Positions 1 through 12,166 are shown, numbered from the stretch's first letter. The stretch: DNA of 64,000 bases from Gonocerus acuteangulatus (GCA_946811695.1 OX328124.1:95317304-95381303), one strand, 5' to 3'. Made by a program: numbers and translations. Notes: generated by a model not told the origin, from the letters alone.

Positions 1-84
1 CATAATGATGATTAAAAGTCCAGAATTTCCAAAGAAGTTTCATTTTATTTTATTTATTTAAATTTTAACTTTCTTTTATAATTG

Positions 85-322
85 AAGGGGTTGGGCCAAA
101 ATAGTGCCAAGCAACATTTTTAAAACAACTGTAGCTGCTATATGTGGGACTATCAATCTATCATGATGCTAGTAAGATATGACTACAACGTGCTCTGTAA
201 TGTACTTAATCTTGTTGCCCCTAACAATTTCAAATGGTAGTCCCACATAGTATCTAACATTCAGCAGCTACAGTTAAGGTTTGTTAAAAATGTTGCGCGG
301 CACTATTTTGCCCCGACCCCTT
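85..322. mobile_element. MITE with long imperfect terminal inverted repeats
   Basis: The two ends are inverted copies of each other over roughly 65-85 bp. Both begin AAGGGGT followed by a shared block containing CAAAATAGTGCC, then GCAACATTTTTAA, CTGTAGCTGCT and ATGTGGGACTA. The 238-bp element has no coding capacity, so it is a non-autonomous DNA element. The AAGGGGT end resembles the CAGGGGT-type ends of hAT elements, but the 8-bp flanks (TATAATTG and TAGTTAAC) do not match, so the superfamily is uncertain and the copy is probably old. Confidence 0.75.
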
Positions 323-1015
323 TAGTTAACTCAGTAAAAGGAGAGAGATACCACTTTCAAAAGGTCGAATCTGCCGACTATTAGATTGTCCAAATACAAA
401 GTAATGAATAACAGTTTTTTCGCTCAGTGAAGTGGTGATTTTCACTTTGGACACTTTTCATCGAAGATATATATAAAACATAACAGGAGTTATCTTCAGT
501 ATCTGTTAGGTAGGATCGAGGTTTTGATAATATAAAAGAAGCAGACACAATGAAAAAGCGTTGTTTTGAGGGAGAAAGAAGCGTGTATACGGGAATAGTA
601 AACGGACCCGACGGTTAAACAACAGATAAAGTAAACATGAAAGATAGACGATCCTGAAGCCAAACAATTTGTCACTTCAATGTATGCAGGTCTGAGACTG
701 GACAGCTCTATCTAACCGGAAGATAGCCACGCAGTCTAGAGGCCGCTTCTAGAATCTTTTATCCTATGCTGGATTTGTCTTTATTTCTGGGACACAGGCA
801 CAGAAAAAAAAATATTATAACTCCCCTACAGTGTGGCCATCCTGTAAAAAGAAAAATGTATAAACTAAAAAAGTTTCGTCCGCAGTAGGTGAACAACTAA
901 GCACGAAGTTTAGACTACGGCTAATTCTTTAGGAACGTCGTTCTGAATAAATACGTAATAAACATAAACAATAAGATGTAGATAGTTATCCGTTGAGATG
1001 TTAAGATGTCAGGGA
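323..1015. other. No gene seen
   Basis: AT-rich sequence without a sustained reading frame or recognisable repeat end. Confidence 0.5.
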
Positions 1016-1620
1016 ATGGGTTGGCTAAGAGAAAACTTAAGATTTTTGAACTTTTCGGCAATCTCTTTGGCGCATTCTTCGGCTAATATACATAATTACA
1101 AACGAGAATAATCACAACAGTAACAAACTACTTTTACATTATGGCAATAGGTTCAAAAACCAATTTTTTTAAATGGATATGAGATAAACATAGTTTTCTT
1201 TTTATATAAGTAGGGTATGAATCAGTTTTCTATAAGTAGGGTATGAATCAGTTTTTTCTTCATGAAAACATATTCATTGTATATAGTTTAATTATTGTGT
1301 ATTTTGTTTAGATTTATTTCGTAATCCTTCAATATTTATTTCTTATTAGTATTAATCCTAATCAAATGTGGTGGAATCCTTAGTGTTAAATCGTTAATTT
1401 ATATGAAAAATAAAATAGTCAGTCATATATACACTAACAACCTTTTTTTTTTTTTATAACCAAATTCATCGGTAGATTTATAAAAATCTTGAGAGTAAGT
1501 AAAAAAATTAACAGAGACCCCGGAGTAAAAAAAAAAAAAAATGGTAGAGAAACACAACAGCATCAACAACAATGGCAAAGTGTGTTCCTCTTCCATTTTT
1601 TCACTTAGGTCCTCTGTTAA
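1016..1620 (-). repeat. Dispersed repeat family F1, copy 1 (degenerate)
   Basis: The block at 1016-1110, read on the minus strand, contains TTGTAATTATGTATAT, then a GAAGAATGCGCCAAAGAG motif and a GCCGAAAAGTTC motif. The block at 1490-1580 contains AATTAACAGAGACCC. The same two blocks, in the same order and spacing class, recur at 48030-48230 and 53008-53345, and partial plus-strand copies lie near 7188, 10285 and 18745. No protein is encoded. The identity of the family is unknown. Confidence 0.5.
1193..1255. repeat. Short tandem duplication, 27-bp unit
   Basis: TATAAGTAGGGTATGAATCA followed by GTTTTC is repeated twice in direct succession with almost no difference. Confidence 0.8.
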
Positions 1621-3149
1621 TATATTAGCTCTCAACAAGTTGTGTATGAAATTACAGATATACATACCTAATATACATCTAAAAAAATATTTTGTTTTTT
1701 TACCTATTGTCATGTAATACAAAATGAATTTCGTGCCTAATAATGCAAAAAAAAAAGTAATTTTTTTTTGTCAAATTTCAAAAAATTATACTTACAAGTC
1801 AGAGAGAGGACCCCAACCGGCAGGAAGGAAACAAGCAAGAAATTGAACGAATAAATATTCATATTAAGACTAAGTTGGGGAGGAATAGGAGACTGGAAGT
1901 TATGGAGAATTTCAAATAATTCATATCCGCTTTTATGAAATGTGAATGGGATAGAAGAAAAGGTTCAGCCGTCCAGTAAAAATGGACACAATACAATATG
2001 CGGGAGCATTCTAACTCTGAATGTACCCGTAGATATGAACCACGCCGTCGGGATATGGATTTCGATATCCACCGGATGATGAAGGATGGGTCAGAGAAAA
2101 AATGTCTACTGTTGGTAACGATTAATATCAGAGACAGGGGGTCTTGAGCATTATTACACTAAAAAAAATCGTCATGAGATAAAAACCCTGCGGGTCGTGG
2201 CAAAGAAATTATACTACAAAGAAGTTCTACAAGCCAGAACTCTGTGTCTTTAAGTAACATTTATCAGTGTTTGGGAAACATAGAATCGCAACTCTCAAAA
2301 ATTAGGCTTTAAAGTGGAGACAAACGCCTGATTTTCGGGGAAAAAACCTGTAGGTACTTGAATCATTCCGATTTCTGTATTCTTTTTGAAGTATTTTCTT
2401 GTGCTGAGTCGAATGAGACAACTACCAATTCGATAGAATAGTTATTTTTGAAGATAAACGGGTTTTATAATAATAACAACCAGCAAAACAGCAAGTATTC
2501 AATTAAAAAAAAAGTCATATTTTACTCAATTGGTGGAGGTATTTATACTTACAAATGAATTTTTGAGTGCTAAGTGGAATAAATTACAACCAATGTAATA
2601 CTGCTAACTGTTCCCGACGAACTCATCATTCTTAAAATTTGCGCGTAAAATGAATAAATTTAACAGTTTCACATGAGATAGTTGCTGGATCTCACTGTTA
2701 ATGTTTAGTTACTTGCTAGCACAAACTGTTCAACAACACTCTAAAGAAAATAATGAACTTTATTTTCGTAAAATAATCGCATCGCTAATTGAAACGTACA
2801 TTTTATTGGGCTGTGCACACATACGTCAGAGTACGGCGATTAAATTTATAGGACAGCAACTTCAAAACATGTACTTTTAGGTAAAACTAAGTCGAGAGAG
2901 TAGCTATATACCAATTTTTTTTTAACAGCAAATAAACTAAGGATAATTGAGTTTCATTACAGATATCTTCACAACCTAAATCAGATGTATAACTCTACAT
3001 TTTAGATTGAAAATGGAAAAATAGCGGGAACGTTTAATGTAAAGAAGGAGAGAAAAATAAAGATTGGTTTGAGGTCAAGATCGATTAAAATGTGTGTTAA
3101 TTAATAATTACCTCAGATTGTAGGTGGTAAAATAATTTCATAAGAAAGA
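1621..3149. other. No gene seen
   Basis: AT-rich intergenic sequence with short homopolymer runs. The only long open frames on either strand are low-complexity. Confidence 0.5.
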
Positions 3150-3190
3150 AATATATATATATGTATATATGTATATATATATATATATAT

Positions 3191-3231
<41 letters not shown>
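3150..3231. repeat. (TA)n microsatellite with GTATAT and ACAC interruptions
   Basis: Eighty-odd bases of alternating AT with a few GT and AC interruptions. Confidence 0.95.
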
Positions 3232-3234
<3 letters not shown>

Positions 3235-4112
3235 AATTAAATATCCTAGTTCGACCATAAAGTTCGACAAAATATTGATGAAACTGGACTATATACGTTT
3301 TTAATCTATTACTACTAGAACATATTTTTCGGTTGGAATCTGTAACCAAACAGTTCCTCAAATCTGCTCACATATAAACTTAACACAATGAGGAAAGGTC
3401 CAATAAAAAGAAAAAGTTAAAAGGTCTTGTATTTATGATTACGCTACCAGTAATGAGGCTCGTAAACCTAAAGATCATCCAATGAATACTGGTTAGATAA
3501 CAAGACCTACTGAGTAAACTTTAGTAGTACTCGGACCATTTTAGTAAACTGAAATGAAAGAGAGTTGTCACTCCAGCAAAGGTTTTTTAAAGACTTTTTC
3601 CTTTCTCCCACAGTATTCTCTACAACCATTTTGAGTTAAGAGATTGATTTTCAACGGCGTTTATTCAGATTATTTCTCAACACTAAATTTGGAATACACA
3701 AGTTGGAAAATTTGGTTATTTTATCGCAAGGTGAAACATTTGGACATAACATCTGCAAGGGTTATATCTGTCAATACAGCTATTTAATTAAATTTATTCC
3801 ATGCTACTTTAATATTACAATATTATTTTTACAGTAAAACTGGGTAGGCACTATCCACAGCCGACGAGAAACTTTCCTTGTAAGAAAAAAAGAAGTGTAT
3901 TGAAAGTAGGAGTTTACTCAGTATTACATTCAAATGATATTGACCCCAAAAATTGGGGCTATTGATAATAACGGCCAATATGACAGGCTCTGCTTATTTC
4001 TAAAATGCTGTATCCGCCATTGTACGTCGTAATGATAATACATAAAATTCTCTCTGTACATAAGAACATTTTTGTTAATGTTTATTATCTGTAAACAATA
4101 ATTATAAATTTT
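3232..4112. other. No gene seen
   Basis: AT-rich sequence with no sustained frame and no repeat that I can match elsewhere in the window. Confidence 0.5.
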
Positions 4113-4610
4113 GTGTTTTTATCAAGTAATCTAGTGCCACAGCACTCAGTCCGCTCAGTCATTAAAAATATAAAAGGTCAAAATTCTGGCGATCTCGAGG
4201 CAAAACTCAAACGCCTCATGAACTGTTTCATTCGTTTTATCCTCGGGATCCCCAGAGACTCCCACATATCACATTTCTACCAGGAGCTAAATTGGCTATT
4301 CCCTCTTTATCGTCGTCAGTACTTCCTCGGCTCAGTCCTTTACCAAGTAATTCAATCCCGTAGACCTTCTTATATTTTTCAACTTCTTAAATTTAAATCC
4401 TCGGTTCACTCCCGTAACACCCGATCTCGTCCTTCCGATCTTTATATTCCTTCCCACCGAACAGCAATATTCGAAAAATCATTCGTCACCCGTGCCACCT
4501 CGCTATGGAATTCCTTGCCTTCGTTTGTCCGTCATTCTACCAACCTAGAAACCTTTAAATCCCGACTCTTCCACCACCTTCTATCCCTCCAAGTTTTACC
4601 CAACACCTAG
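4113..4610 (+). CDS. LINE reverse transcriptase, C-terminal fragment
   Basis: About 165 residues remain open to a TAG stop. This is the region downstream of the polymerase core in CR1/Jockey-group LINE ORF2. Visible family features in order are KLKRLMNCFIRFILGIPR, LYRRQYFLGSVLYQVI, the P-x-HRT element, SFVTRATSLWNSLPSFVR and TNLETFKSRL, matching the usual LWNSLP...FK..L tail of these proteins. The catalytic YADD segment is absent because the element is 5'-truncated, so this piece cannot be functional by itself. The uninterrupted frame suggests a fairly young insertion. The first residues of the frame may belong to flanking DNA, with convincing similarity beginning near residue 25. The clade (Daphne-like, CR1 or other) cannot be fixed from this fragment alone. 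Confidence 0.8.
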   Translation: MFLSSNLVPQHSVRSVIKNIKGQNSGDLEAKLKRLMNCFIRFILGIPRDSHISHFYQELNWLFPLYRRQYFLGSVLYQVIQSRRPSYIFQLLKFKSSVHSRNTRSRPSDLYIPSHRTAIFEKSFVTRATSLWNSLPSFVRHSTNLETFKSRLFHHLLSLQVLPNT

Positions 4611-4777
4611 TCTATATTGAAGCTGTACACTATATATTGATACTGCATAGCATTTATAAGTTTTAGAGTTTATACGTAAAATTCAAAATTATGTTGTAAT
4701 TTCAAAATTATTCCTGTGGGACTTCTGTCCCGGAATAAGAATAAAACTTTTCATTTCATTTCATTTCATTTCAAAAT
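4113..4777 (+). mobile_element. 5'-truncated non-LTR retrotransposon (LINE), 3' end with TTTCA tail
   Basis: This is the 3' portion of a LINE. It holds an open C-terminal reverse-transcriptase frame, a short 3' UTR ending GTCCCGGAATAAGAATAAA, and a terminal (TTTCA)n microsatellite at about 4749-4776. Simple-repeat tails in place of poly(A) are known for several clades related to CR1 and Jockey. The copy is truncated at its 5' side near 4113. I did not find a convincing target-site duplication. Confidence 0.8.
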
Positions 4778-4984
4778 TGTTCATATTTCTTTTGATATAG
4801 GTAATTTTAAAAAAATTATTCAGGAATGCAGGATAAACATTGAATGTGCTTAGGCTTGCACATATTCTGTATTAATTTTTGTTCTTTTTGTTTGACATAT
4901 ACTACAAAAATAGATAAGTATGCTATGAATTATTTATTTGAAATTCAATTTACAATTAACACAAATGTTTAGGCGGGCTGATTC

Positions 4985-5090
4985 TATTTTGAAAAAAGAA
5001 CCACTCCTAGAGGGAATCGAACCCCACAATACTTAACAATTTGTGCTCACGCCATAACACTCAGAGATTTCAGGTTTTCTATTGAATTAG
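4985..5090 (-). repeat. tRNA-like (SINE head) sequence
   Basis: Read on the minus strand this contains a perfect RNA polymerase III B box (GGGGTTCGATTCCC) and, about 35 nt upstream, an A-box-like GGCGTGAGCAC. The flanks do not form an acceptor stem with CCA, so I favour a tRNA-derived SINE head or tRNA pseudogene over a real tRNA gene. Confidence 0.45.
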
Positions 5091-5417
5091 CAACTTATGG
5101 CGTTTAGGTAACATTACATAAATACATTTTGGCTTTCCTCCACTCCGTAGTCCGAAAAAGATAATTTATTTTAAAAATAGCTGAAGATCATAAATGTATT
5201 TAAAGTTAATTAAAATTTCATCTTATAACATTCCTTAGTTAGTAGTAGTCCCGCCAATAGACGCCTTTTCAGAAGCAGCTTCACATAATATATATATAAT
5301 TTTGTCCACGTGAAGACTAATATAGTAAAACGAATATGGCCGTTATCAGTCAGCTGATTATAATAGATAGTTTCGTGTTTAGATCCAATTTATAATATGT
5401 GTGTATGTAAAGATGTA

Positions 5418-5421
<4 letters not shown>
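5091..5421. other. No gene seen
   Basis: AT-rich spacer between the tRNA-like block and the (TG)n tract. Confidence 0.5.

Positions 5422-5452
<31 letters not shown>
5422..5452. repeat. (TG)n microsatellite
   Basis: About fifteen uninterrupted TG dinucleotides. Confidence 0.95.
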
Positions 5453-5453
<1 letters not shown>

Positions 5454-5662
5454 GTGTTCACCCAAAAAAGGTACATAGTGTGTCAAAAAATGAGTTTTGA
5501 CTTAACGATAGTTTCGGACACTGTTCACTTTCACGTCAACTTCGTCAAAATTGTTTAAACTGTAGTAGTAAATTGTTGTGTACGTAGTAGTAATACGAAA
5601 GTTAAAATGCGTTTTTCTTGAAAACTTTTCTTCATACACTATGTACCTTTTTTCGGCGAACA

Positions 5663-5700
5663 CTTTATATATATATATAAAGTGTATATATATATATAAA

Positions 5701-5768
<68 letters not shown>
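5663..5768. repeat. Compound (TA)n-(GA)n microsatellite
   Basis: Two AAAGTG-separated TA blocks, then a long TA run, then about nineteen AG dinucleotides. The frames reading through it (YIYIYI, RERERE) are artefacts. Confidence 0.95.
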
Positions 5769-5771
<3 letters not shown>

Positions 5772-6215
5772 TATCCTCGTAACATATAAATCTCCTTGTT
5801 CCGCTCATTTAAGGCAAACATCATCAAAGTCGGGATTTGATATGTAGGTTGAGATGGAGAAACTGTTCTAGATACGTAAAGTGGGCAAACCGACGAAGAT
5901 CGTAATTCGGTGAAGGAGTAAACTGGTTTCTGAGCCATTGAAAGCTGGCGAAGACGGTCCCTTTGGGAAAGGACGGTCAGCCCCCGGGGACGGCAGAAAC
6001 ATGGTAATATATAGTTAACGATCTGTAAAGGTATTTGTAGTCCGTAATGAGCCCGCTGTATTCATGGTTCTGCTTCACTCCTAGGCCCCTTCTCTACTAT
6101 ACACATAAAGGCTAGGGTTGTGTCATTTCCGAGTATTCCTGTAGTTAAGACTCTCTCTGGAGTACTCGAACCTTCTATCTTCCTCTCACACTCACCCACT
6201 CACCCTCTCTCCCTC

Positions 6216-6220
<5 letters not shown>
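5769..6220. other. No gene seen
   Basis: Less AT-rich than its surroundings and lies directly upstream of a 38-base A tract, so it may be the body of a retro-inserted sequence. I could not find matching target-site duplications or a recognisable head. Confidence 0.35.

Positions 6221-6258
<38 letters not shown>
6221..6258. repeat. A38 homopolymer tract
   Basis: Thirty-eight consecutive A residues, possibly a retroposon tail. No source element or duplication was identified. Confidence 0.9.
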
Positions 6259-6260
<2 letters not shown>

Positions 6261-7974
6261 CTATATTCCATAGATAATTCTAGACAGATAGCTTTAACCG
6301 AAACACAGCAATAATTGTTGTTGTGTCGTAAATTAATTAATTTATTTCTTCAAGCAGTTGGATACATTTTTCCTAATTCAAGTTCGACTAAGTGTCTAAA
6401 ATGTGAATTCATAACACTAAAATATGTTTTATACAGATGTATTTATTTTCCATCGCATATGCCCTTCCCCCCCCCCCAGCTCGATGTGCCCCTTTCCAGC
6501 TCGACTGCTGAATTCTTATTAGTATAATGCTGTCCAGGGCACACATTGACATTGCGAATCTTAGGTCTTACTGAACGAAATGAAATACCTAGCTTCAAAT
6601 TAAGGGCCTATAAGAGCACTTTCAAACGCAGTTTACTCATTTCAATTGTGTTGAAAATATCCAATTGTTTTATTAGCATGAAATGCTTAATCAATTTCAA
6701 AAAATCCTCCAGTTTCATTTCATGTTACAAATCTTACCAAAACTATTGAGGAAAATAGTGATTAAGACTAATTATCTTTTGTAGAAAATGAAGATTTTTA
6801 GTATTTATTATTTTAGTGTCTTGCAATATGACAATAGTTTTTCGATCTGTGTAATACAGATTATGCACTAGCAATCTGAGGATTAGTATTTAGATAAAAA
6901 AAACGTCCTAAGGGTAACTTGATATATTTGCGATACATTTAAAGATCTAGTATAGTTTCATAGAAAAACGACTTTGAAGTTAGGGGTTTCAACCCTTATT
7001 CCCTCAAAACGAGTACAGTTAGAGGTTTGATAAATGACGAAAAATTATTTCTAGGAAATAGAAATAAAATAAATACATCAAAGTCAAGAAAGATGCCAGT
7101 GCAGATTTCATATGGAAACACGGTGAGACCCTTTTAAATACATTTTTTTTAATACAGATTTTTACAAAAATTGTATTGATGTTTTCTTAGCCGAATACCA
7201 ACAAATCCCCGATTCCTAATCACCTCGACGGCTAACTATCTGCAACTTATGTTAAATTTTGTTTGGTGTATTTTTTTTTTTTTTAATAAACAAATACCAT
7301 TACCAATGGATAAGTAAGGTATTATAAATAAGAGAAAAATAACTGTAAGTACGGTTAAAAAAGACCTATGTACATTTTGATGAGTGGTCTACTTCAAATT
7401 GTGAGCATTATATTTCCCCACATGCAAGGCACAGAGAACTGTCATTATTCGTGCATCTATGTTTAACTCTTTCGTCAATCCAAGTTTGAACATTAATCCA
7501 GAGAAGTTGAACACATTCAAGAGAAAGGCAATATATCACCGACAGAGGAGTATATAGGTAAAGTTCTCAAAACGACGGAGATGGTTTAGGATTCAGGTAG
7601 GTGGTGATTGAACGAGCGAGGATCTGGAATTTGAATGTGGGACAGTCTAAGGTTAAGAAGTATGTTTTCCTTAAACCTCCATGGGCCACCCTCTCTCCAA
7701 ACACCCTCTTCTTAACCTTTCAAACTTAAATCACTGTCACACTCTCCTTGGAAACTTATGTGAACATCAATCTTTGCTCTGCAAAATAGAACATTTTCAA
7801 AGCAAAGGACACTTTTGTTCACATTATTTTCAAATATCAAGTACATATTTCAAGAAATCATTATCAATTTTGTTGATACATTAAACGACTTCTGGAAATT
7901 ATTAGTAAAATTATTGATAGACAACATTCGGACAGAAAGAGTGACATATGGACACTGATAGTATTTTAACCTAG
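6259..7974. other. No gene seen; one F1 fragment
   Basis: AT-rich sequence with a C11-type tract near 6467-6478. At 7188-7250 a short stretch (TTTTCTTAGCCGAAT... GGCTAACTATCT) matches the distal end of the F1 copy at 18860-18920. No supported gene. Confidence 0.45.
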
Positions 7975-8318
7975 TTTTCCCGACAACGGTTACAGATATC
8001 ACCTTGAAAATGGTTTCATTCGTTTCTCCACGTTTGAGAACTACTGCAAAGAGTACCTGCGAGCATATTAATGCGAAAACGTAAGCTTTACATTAAGATT
8101 GTTTGCGCTCGAAGATAGCTCCTAAAACCGATGCACGGAGTCTGCGTGTTAACGAATAGACCTTTGACATTAGACAAAACTTGTTTGTACCAAATTTCAT
8201 ATAAATCGGGCCATTTTTCAGCATGTCAGAGAGCGAACAGACAAATTAATATATTGCGTCATCAGGTCAACCTCATAAGCGGGTTTTCTCCCTATTGAGG
8301 GAGGGAGGAAACCCGCTA
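7975..8318 (+). repeat. Dispersed repeat family F2 copy with terminal hairpin
   Basis: The start (ATATCACCTTGAAAATGG then TTTCATTCGTTT) matches 38170-38208. The end (GGTCAACCTCATAAGCGGG... GGGAGGAAACCCGCT) matches 19952-19998, and partly 15635-15675. The last 45 bases form a hairpin, AGCGGGTTT against AAACCCGCT, around a CTCCC...GGGAG inner stem. Non-coding; the class is unknown. Confidence 0.5.
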
Positions 8319-9266
8319 GAAAGGATAATAGTCCCTATGAGCAGAGGATAATATTCTCGTTTAAACGACTAAATAATTTTCCATAAATTAGAAAATGTTC
8401 AAGTTAGAAAAACAGAGAAAATGGAAACTCATAATCCTTAAAATGGGTGGTGTATTTCATTGTAGACACAAACAAATAACCAATTCAACATTATTTTTGG
8501 TGCGATAGTGATGAATTAACTTTAAATATTTGTAATCTTTAATCACCTTAAGTATGTATTGCTTTAATTAACATATTACACTTTGATATATGTAATTTGT
8601 TAAATTCTGAGTTAGTTATAATGTACGTTAAAATTTAATTAAGTTAAACAAATAATTAACATATTAACCTAAACATTTTATTTCTTAATATACATACATA
8701 TATAAACAGATTAAAACTACAAATAGGGTATCATTCCTTTTTGTTTCAAGTTTTATTCAGTGATTCTACCTATTTTATAAAATTCACTGTTTTCTAAACG
8801 TCTATTCTGATGAAAAGGAGTCAAAATAAAACAAGATAAAGAGAAAATAAAAGAGATGGGTAAAACTATTGTGAGAAAAAACAGAATACTAGACAGTTCC
8901 TTATTTTCTCGAGGGTGGTTTTCCTTTCAGCTGACCCCCTCTCTTGGGAATCGGGGAACCAAGTCACGTAGTGTTTCAGTTAAGATTTTTATTTCGTCCT
9001 TCTGTCTTACTGCTTTCTCTGTCGTCGGCTACTCATACTCAACACTCCACACATCTCAGCTAGATCTCTGATAAGGAACTCTAGGAGTAAGCGAGCACAG
9101 GCTGGTGCGCGAGTTTGTTGGAAACTCTGAAGACAAAATTTTCTACAGGAATTTATTGAGTTTGACTGGCTTAGGTTCTCGTGAAGAAACGCTATCAGAG
9201 AAAATTACGTTGTACCGTTTTACCTTCTGCTTTAAAGGAAGAATACATTTATAGCCTTTATAATTA
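8319..9266. other. No gene seen
   Basis: AT-rich sequence. A 71-codon frame at 8856-9071 has no recognisable features. Confidence 0.45.
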
Positions 9267-9514
9267 CATATCTCACTAGTATTTCTAAAGTGACACAACT
9301 CAAAATAAAACTCAACTGAAAATGTGTCACTCTTGCTTATGTAGGGCCCTTAGGATTAAGAATGGAAGGGTGACACAAGTGCCCCTGGTGCACAAGCTCT
9401 GAAGGTAGGTACATACAGATTTGATGGTTGATAAAGATATAAGTACCATAACTATGACGGTGTGAATAAAACCGATTTTTGAGTTGTCTCGCTTTAGAAA
9501 TACTAGTGCGATAT
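9267..9514. mobile_element. MITE, second family, full copy
   Basis: Both ends carry an inverted block of about 38 bp containing CACTAGTATTTCTAAAG, then a variable GACACAACTC or GAGACAACTC, and AAAA. The interior is non-coding. Its left half recurs at 24985-25104, where it abuts the 115-bp satellite. The target-site duplication is not clear. Confidence 0.7.
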
Positions 9515-10284
9515 GTTAAAGCAAAATTTATAGCCCAGTATATAGTGGCTTCAGATTGGGAACACAGAAATTTTCTTGCAACATTTTAGTATACATTTTA
9601 GGACACACGCATTAGTCTATATTCCTTAGGGCCCCCCCCCCGCCGAACCCTCTCCCCTCAACATACTGCATACATGATACATGTTTATTGGTACATTTAG
9701 AATGGAATCAGAAGTAAATTGTGGCTAATAGGAACCAAATTGTTGCAAAAGACGATTACATGAAAATTTCATTTTTTCTCATTAGTCAATAGTGACTTAA
9801 AAAGTTTAAAATTGGTCAAATTTATAAGTTTTTGTGCTTTTTTGACTCAGTTATTGGTGCTCTTCGGCGTTTAGAGAAGTGTATGTCAAAAAAATTGATG
9901 AATCCAAGCTGTAACTCGTTAAAAGTGGGCTCTCCACAGTTTTTCGCAAAATTGGAAAAAAATGTTGTTCTTTAGCTAGCAATAGCGGCAATTTTACCTG
10001 GCCAAAGTGGGACTTTGGCGAACTTATTTGACACAGAATGTGAAGCTCTTTAATCCTTATCTAAAGTTATTTGACACATAATCAATGGTTTATACATTAA
10101 TGAAGAAAAACTGAAGAAAGTGCTACAATTTCTCTGCTCATGTGTATCTTAGCAATTGTTTTTACTTAGGGCCTATGTTAATTTTTTTACTTACTCGTAA
10201 CGTCTGTACAAAACTACTGGTTTAATGTGTTTATAAAAAGTTTTGTTTATCTAATAAGCACTAATTAAAAAATATGTTTTATAA
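9515..10284. other. No gene seen
   Basis: AT-rich sequence with a C11 tract at about 9632-9642. No supported gene. Confidence 0.5.
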
Positions 10285-10400
10285 CCTGTTGTCATTATGT
10301 AAAATTTTGTTCACTGTTGTAATTATTCTTACTTATAATTGTGTATATTTATTTTTAGCTGAAGAAGGGTGCCAAAGAACATGCCGAATCCCAACCATTT
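10285..10400 (+). repeat. Dispersed repeat family F1, plus-strand fragment
   Basis: TGTCATTATGTAAAATTTTG, TAATTGTGTATATTTATT and GAAGAAGGGTGCCAAAGAAC match the reverse complement of 53050-53150. The fragment then passes straight to GCCGAATCCCAACCAT, skipping the middle that the 18745 copy retains. Confidence 0.55.
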
Positions 10401-10950
10401 CTTATCTTTTTAACATCTCAACGTCAAACTATTTTCATCTCATTAGTAAATATTATAGTGTGAAAAAATGCTTTAGCATAGTAATATAAAGCGAGAGAGA
10501 CTAAAAAATAACGAATCATTCCGTGAAATGTAAACACACAATCTATTTCAAAATGCAAAAATTATAGAAAAAGAAAGAAACTGAAGAAAGCTTAAAATAA
10601 TCATATAATAAAAAAACAGAGCTGTTAATAAGAAAACAGAGATAAAATATTTAAATAGTATATTTTTTAAATTGCTGAACAAAAATTAATTATTTAATCA
10701 ATGACTAAATCCAAAAAATTTATTTTATTTAACTGAATTTTTTGCTGGATAATAGATTTTTTTTTAATCGATACCAGACACAAGTGTCGGACGCCAAACG
10801 TAGTAACTCCAGTTTTGAAATTGCCATTTCATTGGAAGATTCGTCTTTGTTTGAATGGTGATGTTGTGAAACATGTACGATAGAGCAGGATTCAACAGAC
10901 TTTCTTAATTATTTATTACTTACCTTCCCTCTAGTATATATTCGAGAACG
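10401..10950. other. No gene seen
   Basis: AT-rich spacer leading to the left target-site duplication of the Jockey insertion. Confidence 0.5.
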
Positions 10951-11531
10951 TTTATCAATATTTTTTTTTTTTTTATTTATTTACAGAAGTATTACATTCT
11001 ACAATTATGTGTATTTTGTAATTTGATATAGGTAGCTTGACCACGCCTCAGGTGCCACCAGTTGTCAACCGAATATCTTCCTTAGGAAGGATTCTAGGAT
11101 TACCTGGAGTCACCGTACATCATCCAACCACACCCTGCGACTAGCAGGGAGGATTGGAGACGGGTAAGACGTGGCCTGTGATTTCATGAGGAGAGAAAAT
11201 ATCCATCGATATCACTCTCATAATTACATTAGTTCTGATTGTTGGTCACTGCACGACACTTCACTACCTAAGCAGATCCCGGGGCCACTTCCTATTAAGA
11301 CGTCTTGGTGGAGAGGAAGGATGATTGATGCTGGATAAGGATTGGGCAATAGGATTAGGATGATTCATCAATTTACTATGGAATGAAGAGAAGCGGCTAG
11401 GGATTATATCTTGGACAAAAGGAATATTTAGGTCATTATGTAGGGTGCGATTCGAGACGTAATAAGGAGCATTAACTATGGTACGTAGGATTTTGGATTG
11501 AAATGTTTGGATTCGGTGGATTTATCAATAT
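10951..11531 (-). mobile_element. 5'-truncated Jockey-clade LINE with 11-bp target-site duplication
   Basis: The inserted sequence is 10962-11520. It is bounded by identical 11-bp copies of TTTATCAATAT at 10951-10961 and 11521-11531. On the minus strand it runs from a truncated coding end through a stop codon and a roughly 290-bp 3' UTR to a poly(A) tail, seen as the T run at 10961-10974. Duplication, A tail and 5' truncation together show target-primed reverse transcription. The intact duplication and open frame suggest recent insertion. Confidence 0.92.
11264..11518 (-). CDS. Jockey LINE ORF2 C-terminal fragment
   Basis: About 84 residues are open up to a TAG stop at 11264-11266. The frame lacks a start codon because the element is truncated. 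The sequence carries the characteristic Jockey C-terminus: IQTFQSKILRTIVNAPYYVS, then NRTLHNDLNIPFVQDII, then HPNPIAQSL and the basic end RRLNRKWPRDLLR. In the family this lies after the reverse-transcriptase core and endonuclease, both missing here. The fragment has no activity of its own and serves only as a marker of the source family. No frameshift or stop interrupts it. Confidence 0.92.
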   Translation of the reverse strand, partial: HRIQTFQSKILRTIVNAPYYVSNRTLHNDLNIPFVQDIIPSRFSSFHSKLMNHPNPIAQSLSSINHPSSPPRRLNRKWPRDLLR

Positions 11532-12166
11532 GATTATAAATTATAAATTAAAAATATCTAGTAAAATTACTTTAATTGAAGCATAAACTAATGCGGTGGA
11601 CTAATATGCGATTTTAATTGGCAGAGGTTTAAACGGAAAATAAGTTACCAAGAAATAATCAATGCTTAAATTTTATAACTATCAAAACGGAGACATAAAT
11701 GGTACCATTAGAGCATAGGCCTGTTCATAAATATTTCTAATGGCTAAAACTTCAATTATAAAGCTGCTCTACCTCCATTTTACAGCTATTAGGCCCGGAA
11801 TTCCTTTTATTCATTCTGAAATTCCCTCGCTAATGGGAGGAAATTCAGGTTTATTATTTGCATGTGCTGTTTTCCAACAAGACTAGGCCTACAAACATCA
11901 ATGATTCGTATATTCGTAGTTATTTGGTGTATCCACCGTGTGCCAATTTCACCGGAGTTCCTGGCCATTTCCATATGGCTGGCGTTCAAGAGAAATTAAC
12001 TTCCGAGGTCTGTGCGTGTTTGTTCGACTTCTGTCGCCAGCGGGGGTGGTGCAAATTAAGATAAATACATTCCGCTATTCCAACAGATTTCAACAGGACG
12101 CATAGACTGTAGAGTCCTCTACAACTGAGTTAACCTCGCCAAAACCTTTATTGGCTTTAAGGATGC
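11532..12166. other. No gene seen
   Basis: Short overlapping frames on both strands near 11807-12064 show no recognisable motif. Confidence 0.45.

Noticed and set aside
1423..1722. 99-codon minus-strand frame
   Set aside because: It runs through T and A homopolymers in AT-rich F1-type repeat DNA and has no domain.
4113..4610. A host gene
   Set aside because: The residues match the C-terminal end of LINE ORF2 and a TTTCA-tailed 3' end follows.
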